Origin: Porphyrobacter sp. CACIAM 03H1
GTDB lineage: Bacteria > Pseudomonadota > Alphaproteobacteria > Sphingomonadales > Sphingomonadaceae
Direction: 5' to 3'
Length of the DNA: 64,000 nucleotides
Assembly (NCBI RefSeq): GCF_002215495.1
Contig: NZ_CP021378.1
Span: forward strand, 2,294,764-2,358,763
Positions 28,541 through 36,389 of this stretch are shown in pieces; the stretch's first letter is position 1, and each line of letters begins with the position of its first letter. Below the pieces are notes generated by a model that was not told where the DNA came from, made no database searches, and saw nothing but the letters and a program-made list of their open reading frames with translations. The position numbers were made by a program, and so were the translations under genes.

Positions 28541-29971
28541 CTACTTCATCATCCGCGCCGCCGCCTGCTCGGTCGCCTTGCCATAGGGCGGCTTGAGCCC
28601 GCCTAGCTTGGCGATGTCGATCTTCGGCTGGTGATAGACCGCTCGGGCATGGCTGAACTCGCGGAAGCCCTCGATCGCGTGGTAGCTGCCCATCCCCGAC
28701 GGCCCGACACCGCCGAAGGGCAGGTCCTCCATCGAGACGTGGAACACCACGTCGTTGGTCGTCACTCCGCCCGAGATGGTGCGGGTCAGCACGCGCTCCT
28801 GCTCCGCCTTGTCCTCGCCGAAATAATAGAGGCCGAGCGGGCGGTCGTGCTCGTTGATGTAGTCGACCGCCTGATCGACCGCCTTGTAGGTCATGACCGG
28901 CAGGACGGGGCCGAAGATCTCCTCCTGCATCACGGTCATGGCATCGTTGACGTTCCTGAGCACGGTGAGCGGCATCTTGCGCTGGTTGGCGTTGCCGAAA
29001 TCCTCGCCCGCCGGGTTGACCTCGATCACCTCGGCGCCCTTGTCGCGCGCGTCGGCGACGAGGCCCTGGAGCCGCTCGAAATGGCGGTCGGAGACGATCG
29101 AGGCGTAGTCGTCGTTGTCGAGCAGACGCGGATACATCGCCGCCGCAGCGCCGGTGACGCCGGCCACCGCCTCGTCGGCCTTGTCCTCGGGCACCATCAG
29201 GTAATCGGGCGCAAGGCAGATCTGGCCTGCATTCATCATCTTGCCGATGGCGATACGCTCGCCCGCCTTGGCGAAATCGGCGCTGCGACCCATCACCACC
29301 GGCGACTTGCCGCCCAACTCGAGCGTGACCGGCACCAGGTTCTCGGCCGCTGCCTGCATCACCCGCCGCCCCGTCGCGGTCGAGCCGGTGAAGACCAGAT
29401 GATCGAAGGGTAGCAAGGAGAACGCCGCCGCGACCTCCGGCCCGCCGGTGACCACCGCCACCTCCTCGGGCGCGAAATATTCGGCCGTGAGCTGCGCCAT
29501 CAGCTCGCTGGTGCGCTCGGTGAACTCGGAGGGCTTGATCATCGCGCGGTTGCCGGCGGCGAGCACCTGCATCAGCGGGCCGAAAGCCAGCTGCACGGGG
29601 AAGTTCCAGGGCGAGAGAATGCCGATCACCCCCTTAGGCTCGTAACGCAGCTCCGCTTTCGCGCCGAGCAGGCCGAGCGGGAACTGCACCTTGCGCTTTT
29701 CCGTCTTAGCCCAGCTATCCATGTGTTTCAGCGCATGATTGCCCGCGCCCACCGTCGCGGCGATGTCGGTCAGCATCGACTGGTGCATCGAGCGGCTGCC
29801 GAAATCGGCGCTCATCGCCTTGGCGAATTCCTCGCCGTGATCCTTCACGAGCGCGATCGCGCGGCGGATGCGGTCCTTGCGCTGGCTCATCGGCTCGGGG
29901 CGCGAGGCGGTGAAGGCGGCGCGCTGGCGCGCAAGAAGGCTCTCGAGTTCTGCGCGGCGGTCGTCGGCCAT
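28541..29971 (-). CDS. Aldehyde dehydrogenase, coniferyl-aldehyde-dehydrogenase-like
   Basis: NAD(P)-dependent oxidation of an aldehyde to its acid. 476 residues from ATG 29971 (MADDRRAELESLLARQRAAF), with GGGAG six bases upstream. Key motifs: ILSPWNFPVQLAFGPL, FTGSTATGRRV (cofactor binding), LELGGKSP (catalytic Glu) and NAGQICLAPDY (catalytic Cys). The long C-terminal segment that ends near AIEGFREFSHARAVY resembles the CalB (coniferyl aldehyde) and fatty-aldehyde branch; the true substrate cannot be read from sequence. It is divergent from a thiolase gene and shares a 158-base intergenic region with a PhaR-like operator. Confidence 0.92.
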   Translation of the reverse strand: MADDRRAELESLLARQRAAFTASRPEPMSQRKDRIRRAIALVKDHGEEFAKAMSADFGSRSMHQSMLTDIAATVGAGNHALKHMDSWAKTEKRKVQFPLGLLGAKAELRYEPKGVIGILSPWNFPVQLAFGPLMQVLAAGNRAMIKPSEFTERTSELMAQLTAEYFAPEEVAVVTGGPEVAAAFSLLPFDHLVFTGSTATGRRVMQAAAENLVPVTLELGGKSPVVMGRSADFAKAGERIAIGKMMNAGQICLAPDYLMVPEDKADEAVAGVTGAAAAMYPRLLDNDDYASIVSDRHFERLQGLVADARDKGAEVIEVNPAGEDFGNANQRKMPLTVLRNVNDAMTVMQEEIFGPVLPVMTYKAVDQAVDYINEHDRPLGLYYFGEDKAEQERVLTRTISGGVTTNDVVFHVSMEDLPFGGVGPSGMGSYHAIEGFREFSHARAVYHQPKIDIAKLGGLKPPYGKATEQAAARMMK

Positions 29972-30070
29972 GTCGTTCTCCCAATCGGACATATGCGTTT
30001 TGATTTGCGACGCGTTGTCGCGCAAAGCGCCGCCCGACGCAAGCGCGACACCTTGGACCAATTGCCATTA

Positions 30071-30081
30071 CTGCAATGCAG
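30071..30081. promoter_or_regulatory. Candidate PhaR operator, CTGC-N3-GCAG
   Basis: CTGCAATGCAG is an exact match to the CTGC-N3-GCAG palindrome recognised by PhaR, the regulator of polyhydroxyalkanoate genes in Paracoccus and Rhodobacter. It is 48 bases upstream of the thiolase ATG and within the divergent promoter region of the aldehyde dehydrogenase. A TTGGAC at 30053-30058 could be a -35 element, which would place the operator over the -10 region. A phaR gene is not in the window. Confidence 0.45.
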
Positions 30082-30129
30082 CATTACATGGCCCCCGACA
30101 CCTTCACCCGTCAGGCAAGGAACCACGCC

Positions 30130-31326
30130 ATGAGCCAGCTGTCCCCCTCCGATCCGATCGTGATCCTCTCCTACGCCCGCACCCCGATGGGCGCGATGCA
30201 GGGCGCGCTGGCCGAGGTCGCCGCGACCGATCTCGGCGCGATCGCGGTCAAGGCCGCGGTCGAGCGGGCGGGCGTTTCGGGCGATGACATCGACCGCGCC
30301 TACATGGGCTGCGTGCTGCCGGCCGGCCTCGGCCAGGCGCCGGCGCGCCAGGCCGCGATCAAGGCGGGCCTTCCGCTCTCGGTCGAGGCGACCACCGTCA
30401 ACAAGGTCTGCGGCAGCGGCATGCAGACCGTCATCATGGGCAGCGAGGCGCTGGCGAGCGGCACCATCGACGTGGTCGTCGCGGGCGGCATGGAGAGCAT
30501 GACCAACGCGCCCTACCTGATGAAGAAGCACCGCTCGGGCGCGCGCATGGGTCACGACACGGCCTATGACCACATGTTCCTCGACGGGCTGGAGGACGCC
30601 TACGAGCCGGGCCGGGCGATGGGCACCTTTGCGCAGGAGACCGCCAACGCCTACCAGATGACCCGCGAGGAGATGGACGCCTACACCATCGAGAGCCTCG
30701 CCCGCGCCAACCGCGCGATCGCCAGGGGCGCCTTCGCGGACGAAGTCGTTCCGGTGACGGTCAGCACCCGCGCCGGCGATGTCGTCGTCGAGCATGACGA
30801 GCAGCCCGGCAAGGGCCGCCCCGACAAGATCCCGCAGCTGAAGCCCGCCTTCGCCAAGGACGGGACGATCACCGCCGCGACCTCCTCCTCGATCTCCGAC
30901 GGTGCCGCCGCGCTGGTGCTGACCCGCGCCAGCGTCGCCGAAGAGAAGGGCCTGACCCCGGTCGCGCGCATCGTCGCCACCGCCGCCCACGCCCAGGCGC
31001 CCGCGCAGTTCACCACCGCACCGATCCCGGCGATCCAGAAGGTGCTCGCCCGCGCCGGCTGGGGCGTGGACGATGTCGACCTGTTCGAAGTCAACGAGGC
31101 CTTCGCCTGCGTCGCGATGTTCGCGATGCGCGACCTCGGCATCCCGCACGAGAAGATCAACGTCAACGGCGGCGGCACCGCGCTCGGCCACCCCATCGGG
31201 GCGAGCGGCGCGCGGATCATCGTCACGCTGATCAATGCGCTCAAGACCCAGGGCAAGACCCGCGGCGTCGCCTCGCTTTGCATCGGCGGCGGGGAAGCGA
31301 CCGCGGTCGCGGTCGAGCTGGTCTGA
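30130..31326 (+). CDS. Acetyl-CoA C-acetyltransferase (thiolase)
   Basis: Condenses two acetyl-CoA to acetoacetyl-CoA, or the reverse; a PhaA/AtoB-type biosynthetic thiolase. 398 residues from ATG 30130, with AAGGA seven bases upstream. The active-site Cys is in VNKVCGSGMQ (about residue 94), followed by AGGMESMTNAPYL, the NGGGTALGHPIGASGAR His motif, and the second Cys in VASLCIGGGEA. It could serve ketone-body, polyhydroxybutyrate or amino-acid metabolism; the CTGC-N3-GCAG site upstream favours a polyester link. No phaB or phaC is adjacent. Confidence 0.95.
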   Translation: MSQLSPSDPIVILSYARTPMGAMQGALAEVAATDLGAIAVKAAVERAGVSGDDIDRAYMGCVLPAGLGQAPARQAAIKAGLPLSVEATTVNKVCGSGMQTVIMGSEALASGTIDVVVAGGMESMTNAPYLMKKHRSGARMGHDTAYDHMFLDGLEDAYEPGRAMGTFAQETANAYQMTREEMDAYTIESLARANRAIARGAFADEVVPVTVSTRAGDVVVEHDEQPGKGRPDKIPQLKPAFAKDGTITAATSSSISDGAAALVLTRASVAEEKGLTPVARIVATAAHAQAPAQFTTAPIPAIQKVLARAGWGVDDVDLFEVNEAFACVAMFAMRDLGIPHEKINVNGGGTALGHPIGASGARIIVTLINALKTQGKTRGVASLCIGGGEATAVAVELV

Positions 31327-31335
31327 CGGTCGGAT

Positions 31336-31350
31336 TTGGCGCTGCGCCAA
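31336..31350 (+). terminator. Short GC hairpin after the thiolase, weak terminator candidate
   Basis: TTGGCG-CTG-CGCCAA forms a perfect six-base-pair stem ten bases after the thiolase TGA. No run of T follows, so intrinsic termination is doubtful; it could also act as a processing or Rho-independent pause site. Confidence 0.25.
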
Positions 31351-31400
31351 CCTTCGTGATACACCCCCTTCCGGGTCGCAAGACCAGAGGGGGAACCATC

Positions 31401-31808
31401 ATGAAGAAATTGGCGATCATCGCGGGCCTCGGCCTGCTTGCGGCTTGCAGCAAGCCGGCACCGAACGAGCCTGCCGCAGAAGAGACCGTGGCCGCGCCCG
31501 AAGCGGCTGCGGCGACCACGGCGAACGGATCGGCGGCGGGCACCTACACGGTCGTCACCGCCGACGGCACCACGGCCACCAGCGTGCTCAATGCCGACGG
31601 CACCTTCACGGATACCGCCGCGGACGGAACAGTCGCGGAAGGCACCTGGGCGGTGGTCGACGGGAAGACCTGCTTCACCGGCAAGGAAGAGGGCGCGAAG
31701 CCCGAATGCTGGACCGAGAGCGCGCCGGGAGCCGACGGTTCCTTCACCGCAACCTCGGACAGCGGCGAGACCATCACCGTGAAGCCGGCACCCGCCGCAG
31801 CGGGCTGA
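31401..31808 (+). CDS. Small secreted lipoprotein of unknown function
   Basis: 135 residues. A lipoprotein signal peptide ends in the lipobox LLAAC (Cys16), with Ser at +2, consistent with outer-membrane sorting. The mature part starts with an Ala/Pro/Glu-rich linker, then a beta-rich stretch (GTYTVVTADGTTATSVLNAD, followed by GTFTDTAADGTVAEGTW), with two cysteines (KTCFTG, PECWTE) that may form a disulfide. GAGGGGGAA upstream is a strong ribosome-binding site. The beta-repeat of Thr/Asp/Gly suggests a small beta-sheet domain. Family not recognised beyond similar hypothetical lipoproteins in sphingomonads. Confidence 0.85.
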   Translation: MKKLAIIAGLGLLAACSKPAPNEPAAEETVAAPEAAAATTANGSAAGTYTVVTADGTTATSVLNADGTFTDTAADGTVAEGTWAVVDGKTCFTGKEEGAKPECWTESAPGADGSFTATSDSGETITVKPAPAAAG

Positions 31809-31835
31809 CGGACGGCAGACAGGCCGGGCGGCGCG

Positions 31836-32333
31836 CTACTCGTCGCCCGGCAGGTCCTGCGATCCCCACAGGCGCGCGGCGCTGATCCAGCCCCGGCGGC
31901 CGGCGATATCGACCTCGCACCAGCCCTCGCGGCATTTCTTCATCCGCGCGATCACGCCCGGCGCGGCGCGCCACTTCACGGCAGCGGCATCCGAGGCGGC
32001 GGCCCGCACCTCGGCGGTGCCGGTGCCCGTCACCATCCCGCCGCGCGCCGGATCGAGCTGGTTCTGCGAGATCCAGCCCTGCGTGCCCTCGTGGTCCTCG
32101 ACCAGGCGCCAACCCTCGCGGATGCGCACCACCTTCACCGGCAGGCCCTTGCGCTTGTAGACCCAGGTAATCGGATACTCCACGCTCGGCCCGACGCGCA
32201 TGTTGACCTCGTCGTAGCGCAAGGTCGCCCAGTAGGGCAGCAACCGGTCCTGCGCCCATGCCGGGGCGACGACGAACACAATGGCCGCCAGCACGGCAAG
32301 GCCCGGAGCTGCGATCTTTCGGAAATCCCTCAT
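31836..32333 (-). CDS. Exported SH3-like domain protein
   Basis: 165 residues from ATG 32333, giving the signal peptide MRDFRKIAAPGLAVLAAIVF with cleavage after APAWAQ. The mature protein has two SH3-like modules: YDEVNMRVGPSVEYPITWVY with EGWRLVEDHEGTQGWIS, and a second with KKCREGWCEVDIAGRRGWIS. Bacterial SH3 domains of this kind often bind peptidoglycan or other envelope components. A TTG at 32354 could be an upstream start but would extend past the signal peptide. It is convergent with the lipoprotein gene and divergent from the hydroxyacid dehydrogenase. Confidence 0.85.
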   Translation of the reverse strand: MRDFRKIAAPGLAVLAAIVFVVAPAWAQDRLLPYWATLRYDEVNMRVGPSVEYPITWVYKRKGLPVKVVRIREGWRLVEDHEGTQGWISQNQLDPARGGMVTGTGTAEVRAAASDAAAVKWRAAPGVIARMKKCREGWCEVDIAGRRGWISAARLWGSQDLPGDE

Positions 32334-32429
32334 CGCCGCGACGATAGCGTCCAAGCCCTTGCGGATTCAAGCCTCGCCGACGCATCCGCGCCTTGACCGC
32401 GCGGGGCCTCAGGCATTAGCCCACAGCCC

Positions 32430-33440
32430 ATGACCCAGCGCCCCACTCGCCCGCTCGCCGCGCCTGCGCGCGTGATCGTCACCCGTCATCTGGTGCCCGC
32501 GGTCGAGGCGCGGATGCGCGAGCTCTTCGACGTGGTGCTCAACGAGGCCGACGCGCCGCTGACGCGCGACCAGCTCGCCGCGGCGATGCAGGATTGCGAC
32601 GTGCTGGTGCCGACCGTGACCGACCGGATCGACGCCGATCTGATCGCGGGCGCGGGCGAGCGGCTGGGCCTCATCGCCAATTTCGGCGCGGGTACGGAGC
32701 ATATCGATCTGGCCGCCGCAGCCGAACGCAAGATCATCGTCACCAACACCCCCGGCGTCTTCACCGACGACACCGCCGATCTGGCCATGGCGATGATCAT
32801 CGGGGTGCCGCGCCGCATACGCGAGGGCACCGCGCTCGTCAGGCGCGGTGAATGGACGGGCTGGACGCCTTCGGGCCTGCTCGGGCGCAAGCTGGCGGGC
32901 AAGGTGCTCGGCATCATCGGCATGGGCCGCATCGGCCAGGCCGTAGCCCACCGCGCCCGCGCTTTCGGGCTGGAGATCGCCTATTACAACCGCAAGCGCC
33001 TGCCCGAGGCGCTGGAGCGGATGCTGGGCGCGCGCCATGTCGAAAGCGTCGACACGCTGATGGCCGAGGCCGACATCCTCACCCTCCACTGCCCGCTGAC
33101 CGAGGAGACCCGCCACCTCATCGACGCGGGCCGGATCGCGCTGATGAAGCCGGGCAGCAGCATCGTGAACACCGCACGCGGCGAACTGATCGACCAGGAG
33201 GCGCTGATCGCGGCGCTGCAATCGGGGCACCTCGCAGGCGCCGGACTCGACGTCTATCCGAACGAGCCGAACGTCGACCGCCGGTTGATCGATCATCCCA
33301 ATGTCATGACCCTGCCGCACATCGGCAGTGCCACGGCAGAAGGCCGCGAGGATTCGGGCCACAAGGTCATCGCCAACATCCGCATGTGGGCCGACGGCCA
33401 CCGGCCGCCGGATCAGGTGCTGACGGCGCTGGTGCGCTAG
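32430..33440 (+). CDS. D-isomer-specific 2-hydroxyacid dehydrogenase (glyoxylate/hydroxypyruvate reductase type)
   Basis: NAD(P)-dependent reduction of 2-oxoacids, probably glyoxylate or hydroxypyruvate. 336 residues. Substrate-domain stretch LIANFGAGTEHIDL, cofactor motif GIIGMGRIGQAVAHRARAFG, catalytic Arg in NTARGELID, Glu in YPNEPNVDRRL, and His in LPHIGSATAEGRE. The sequence near NRKRLP (after the Rossmann strand) suggests NADP preference, as an acidic residue is absent. It stops within a CTAG shared with the convergent hydrolase gene. Confidence 0.93.
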   Translation: MTQRPTRPLAAPARVIVTRHLVPAVEARMRELFDVVLNEADAPLTRDQLAAAMQDCDVLVPTVTDRIDADLIAGAGERLGLIANFGAGTEHIDLAAAAERKIIVTNTPGVFTDDTADLAMAMIIGVPRRIREGTALVRRGEWTGWTPSGLLGRKLAGKVLGIIGMGRIGQAVAHRARAFGLEIAYYNRKRLPEALERMLGARHVESVDTLMAEADILTLHCPLTEETRHLIDAGRIALMKPGSSIVNTARGELIDQEALIAALQSGHLAGAGLDVYPNEPNVDRRLIDHPNVMTLPHIGSATAEGREDSGHKVIANIRMWADGHRPPDQVLTALVR

Positions 33441-34138
33441 CCTGCCAACGCGCGGCCAAGCTCCATCACCACCCGGGCGATCGCCGGGCGGGTCGAGGCA
33501 AGCGCGAAATGGTGGAAGGGAACCTCGACCTCGGAATCGCGCTCGCGCGGCAAGCCGCGCGCAGCGGCAGGCGCGATCACGCCGTCCCTTCGCGACCACA
33601 GCGCGATCGTCGGCACCGGCGGCTTGACCGAGGGATCGTCGGGCACAGGCGGGGCATCCACGGTGTGATCGTTCAGCGCCTCGTAGACCCGCCACGCGTT
33701 ATTGGCGCGGCGATCGCCCGAGAACGGCGTGCCGAGCGTCATCACCAGTTCGACCAGTTCGGGATGGCGCTGCGCCAGCACCCGGGCATAGAGACCGCCG
33801 AGGCTCCACCCCACCAGCGCGACCTTGCGCCGCTCTGCCCCGGCGATCTCGGCGAGGCGGTCGATCGCGCGGGCCATCGTGTCGGGCTGGATCCCGGTCA
33901 GAAAACCCATTTCCGACGCGTGGGCGCGGTAGCCGGTCAGATCGAGCGTGCGGCGCAGCAGGGCGGTGGCGCTGTCGCTCGACAGGATGCCGGGGATCAC
34001 CATCACCGGCTGCCCTGCCCCGCCCCGGGCGCCTGCGACCGGCTGCGGCCGCCGCAACGGACTGAGCGCGATCGGCACGGTGATCGGCAGCTCGCGGACC
34101 CACAGCGAAAGCGGCGGCGGCGCCGTGTCGTCGGTCAC
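33437..34138 (-). CDS. Alpha/beta hydrolase
   Basis: 233 residues with the nucleophile elbow GWSLGGL, in which Ser is the likely nucleophile, preceded by VMVIPGILSSDSATALLRRT (oxyanion region). The catalytic acid is plausibly in PTIALWSRRDGVIAP and the base in FHHFALASTRPAIARVV. The family includes esterases and lipases; substrate unknown. The start is GTG 34138. It is the last gene of a minus-strand group 13 bases after the nitronate monooxygenase and ends sharing a CTAG with the convergent dehydrogenase. Confidence 0.85.
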   Translation of the reverse strand: MTDDTAPPPLSLWVRELPITVPIALSPLRRPQPVAGARGGAGQPVMVIPGILSSDSATALLRRTLDLTGYRAHASEMGFLTGIQPDTMARAIDRLAEIAGAERRKVALVGWSLGGLYARVLAQRHPELVELVMTLGTPFSGDRRANNAWRVYEALNDHTVDAPPVPDDPSVKPPVPTIALWSRRDGVIAPAAARGLPRERDSEVEVPFHHFALASTRPAIARVVMELGRALAG

Positions 34139-34151
34139 CGCCCTCGCCCCG

Positions 34152-35555
34152 TCAGTCGCCGGTCAAAATCCGCTCGACCAGCTCGCCCACGCTCGGCGTG
34201 TAGCCGTTCGAGAAGAAGGGGTCGGTCTTGAAGCGGTAGGCCGCGTGGCCCGCGAAGGCGAGGTTCTTGTCCGGATCGTCGCCGTGGGCGATGTCCTGCA
34301 ACGTCTTCTGGATGCAGAAGCTGCGCGGGTCGGCCAGACGGCCTGTGGTGTAGTCGTCGTGGTCTTTCCACGCCGAAAAGCCGCAATGCGACAGGCAGCC
34401 CATGCAGTCCTGCTGGTCCTTGCGGATGGTGTCGCGCGAATCCGGCGTGACAAAGACGATGGTGTTGTCCGGTGTCTTCAAGGGCTCGGTGTGTCCGGCG
34501 CGCATCCACATTTCGGCGCGGGCCTTGTCCTCGGGGCGCACCCAGAAATTGCGGGCCTTGCCCTCCTCGCCGAGCTGGACCGTGCCCTCCTCCTCGCCGC
34601 GCTTGAAGAACGGGATCTGGCGCTCCGAACGGTGCATCAGGTCGTAGAGGAACGGGGTCTTGACCGCGCTCGAATAGAAGCCGGTGGGCGAGAACTTGTG
34701 GAGCAGCACATCTCCCGGCTCGACCGTACGCAGCATGTCCTTCCAGATCTGCGGGATCGGGCTTTCGCGGGTGAGCAGCGGACGCGTTCCGAACTGGAAG
34801 GCGATCTTTCCGAGCTCGGGATTGTCGATCCAGTTTTCCCACTCGCGCAGGTACCACACCCCGCCCGCCATCACGATCGGCACGTCGTCCGAGACACCCT
34901 CGGCGCGCATGGTCTCGCGCAGCGCCTTGACGCGCGGATAGGGGTCTTCGGGCTTGGTCGGGTCCTCGGCATTGCTGAGGCCGTTGTGCCCGCCAGCCAG
35001 CCACGGGTCTTCATAGACCACCGCCGCCATCAGCTCGGCGACCTTGTGGTAGGAGCGCTTCCACAGCGCGCGAAAGGCGCGCGCGGAGCTGACGATGGGG
35101 AGGTAGTTGACGTTGAAGCGCGCTGCGATCTCGGCGAGCTTGTAGGGCATCCCCGCCCCGCAGGTGACGCCGGTCACAAGGCCGCGGGTGCGTTCGAGCA
35201 CGCCTTCGAGCACGGCCTGCGCCCCGCCCATTTCCCACAGCACGTTGATGTTGATCGCGCCCTTGCCGTTCGCGATCTCGTAGGCCTTCTTCACCTGCGT
35301 GGTGGCGCCTTCGATCGCGTAGCGGATCAGTTCCTGATGGCGCTCCTCGCGCGTGCGGCCGTGATAGACCTGCGGAATGACGTTGCCGTTCTCGTCATAG
35401 CTGTCGGCGTTGACCGCACTGACCGTGCCGATCCCACCCGCCGCAGCCCACGCACCGGAGCTGGCATGGTTGGTTGCCGATACACCCTTGCCGCCTTCGA
35501 CCAGCGGCCAGACTTCACGCCCGCCGTAGACGATCGGGCTCAATCCCTTGAACAA
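34152..35555 (-). CDS. Nitronate monooxygenase family flavoprotein with a cysteine cluster
   Basis: FMN-dependent TIM-barrel enzyme of the 2-nitropropane dioxygenase family, 467 residues; it oxidises alkyl nitronates in characterised members. Barrel motifs include FKGLSPIVYGGREVWPLVEG, SGAWAAAGGIGTVSAVNADS, TGVTCGAGMPYKLAE and DDVPIVMAGGVWY. A late insert holds DCMGCLSHCGFSAW, three Cys and a His within a short span, which could bind a metal or iron-sulfur cluster; this is not part of the minimal family. I choose TTG 35555 (LFKGLSP) because AAGGGGA precedes it by about eight bases; ATG 35588 is possible. Confidence 0.88.
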   Translation of the reverse strand: MFKGLSPIVYGGREVWPLVEGGKGVSATNHASSGAWAAAGGIGTVSAVNADSYDENGNVIPQVYHGRTREERHQELIRYAIEGATTQVKKAYEIANGKGAININVLWEMGGAQAVLEGVLERTRGLVTGVTCGAGMPYKLAEIAARFNVNYLPIVSSARAFRALWKRSYHKVAELMAAVVYEDPWLAGGHNGLSNAEDPTKPEDPYPRVKALRETMRAEGVSDDVPIVMAGGVWYLREWENWIDNPELGKIAFQFGTRPLLTRESPIPQIWKDMLRTVEPGDVLLHKFSPTGFYSSAVKTPFLYDLMHRSERQIPFFKRGEEEGTVQLGEEGKARNFWVRPEDKARAEMWMRAGHTEPLKTPDNTIVFVTPDSRDTIRKDQQDCMGCLSHCGFSAWKDHDDYTTGRLADPRSFCIQKTLQDIAHGDDPDKNLAFAGHAAYRFKTDPFFSNGYTPSVGELVERILTGD

Positions 35556-35651
35556 TGAACAATCCCCTTCGCGCCCCAGCGGCGCCATCTTGCATGATCT
35601 TGCCATAGTGCGGGAGGTCCTGCCCCGCAACCTCGCCGGGGCCGGCCTGCC

Positions 35652-36383
35652 TCAGCCCGCCTCGCACACCTTGATCGCCTCCGGCTCGGCCCGCTTGGGG
35701 CCGCGTTCGAAGCGGGCGAAATAGCCCTCGATGTCAGGGCGTTCGGCGTAATCGACCAGCACGTAGCCGACCGCCTCGAACTCGCAGAACAGCAGGGTGT
35801 GCGGCAGGCCGTGCCCCCCGACCGGGCTGTCTCTTTCCACCACAACGATCTGTCCACCGGCATTGAGCGCCGGCCACAGGTTCCAGAGGAAGGCGTAGGG
35901 TTCGGTCACCTCATGGTACATGTGCACCATGAACACGCGGTCGAAACTGTCGGGCGGAAGCTGGGGGTTGTCGGCATCGCCGAACTTGATCGAGATGTTC
36001 TCAAGCCGCTCGCGCTCGACCCGGCGGCCGAGCCGGTCCAATGCCTCGCGGCTGATGTCCTGCGCCAGCACGCGCCCGTCGGCGCCGACCCGTTCGGCCA
36101 GGCGCACGGTGTAGTAGCCCTCGCCCGCCCCGATATCGGCGACGGTCATGCCCGGGCGGATGTTGGCGAGGTCCATCACGACCTGCGCCTCGTTGCGCTC
36201 GTCGCGGGCATCCTCGTTCGAGAACTGGTTCGAGACGACCTTGGCGACGGGCCGGTCGGGCGAGGGAAAGGCGAGCGCGGTCTCGGGCCTTGCGGACTCG
36301 GCGGGGACAAGGCCGTCGCAGCCACCGAGCATCGCCGCCCCGACGAGGCCTGCACCGGCGATGATCCCATGCCGCAGCCGCAT
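35652..36383 (-). CDS. Lipoprotein with a class I SAM-dependent methyltransferase domain
   Basis: 243 residues. The N-terminus is a lipoprotein signal (MLGGC, Cys22) with Asp at +2, a combination that in E. coli retains lipoproteins in the inner membrane. The rest is a Rossmann methyltransferase: VADIGAGEGYYTVRLAERVG (SAM-binding motif I), GDADNPQLPPDSFDRVFMVH (motif II/III) and QIVVVERDSPVGG. Substrate unknown. An exported, lipid-anchored SAM enzyme is unexpected, because SAM is cytoplasmic. It lies six bases after prfB, the same direction. Confidence 0.85.
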   Translation of the reverse strand: MRLRHGIIAGAGLVGAAMLGGCDGLVPAESARPETALAFPSPDRPVAKVVSNQFSNEDARDERNEAQVVMDLANIRPGMTVADIGAGEGYYTVRLAERVGADGRVLAQDISREALDRLGRRVERERLENISIKFGDADNPQLPPDSFDRVFMVHMYHEVTEPYAFLWNLWPALNAGGQIVVVERDSPVGGHGLPHTLLFCEFEAVGYVLVDYAERPDIEGYFARFERGPKRAEPEAIKVCEAG

Positions 36384-36389
36384 CCGCGC

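Noticed and set aside
31401..31808. Small lipoprotein as a PEP-CTERM exosortase substrate
   Set aside because: It has an N-terminal lipobox and lacks a C-terminal hydrophobic helix with basic end.
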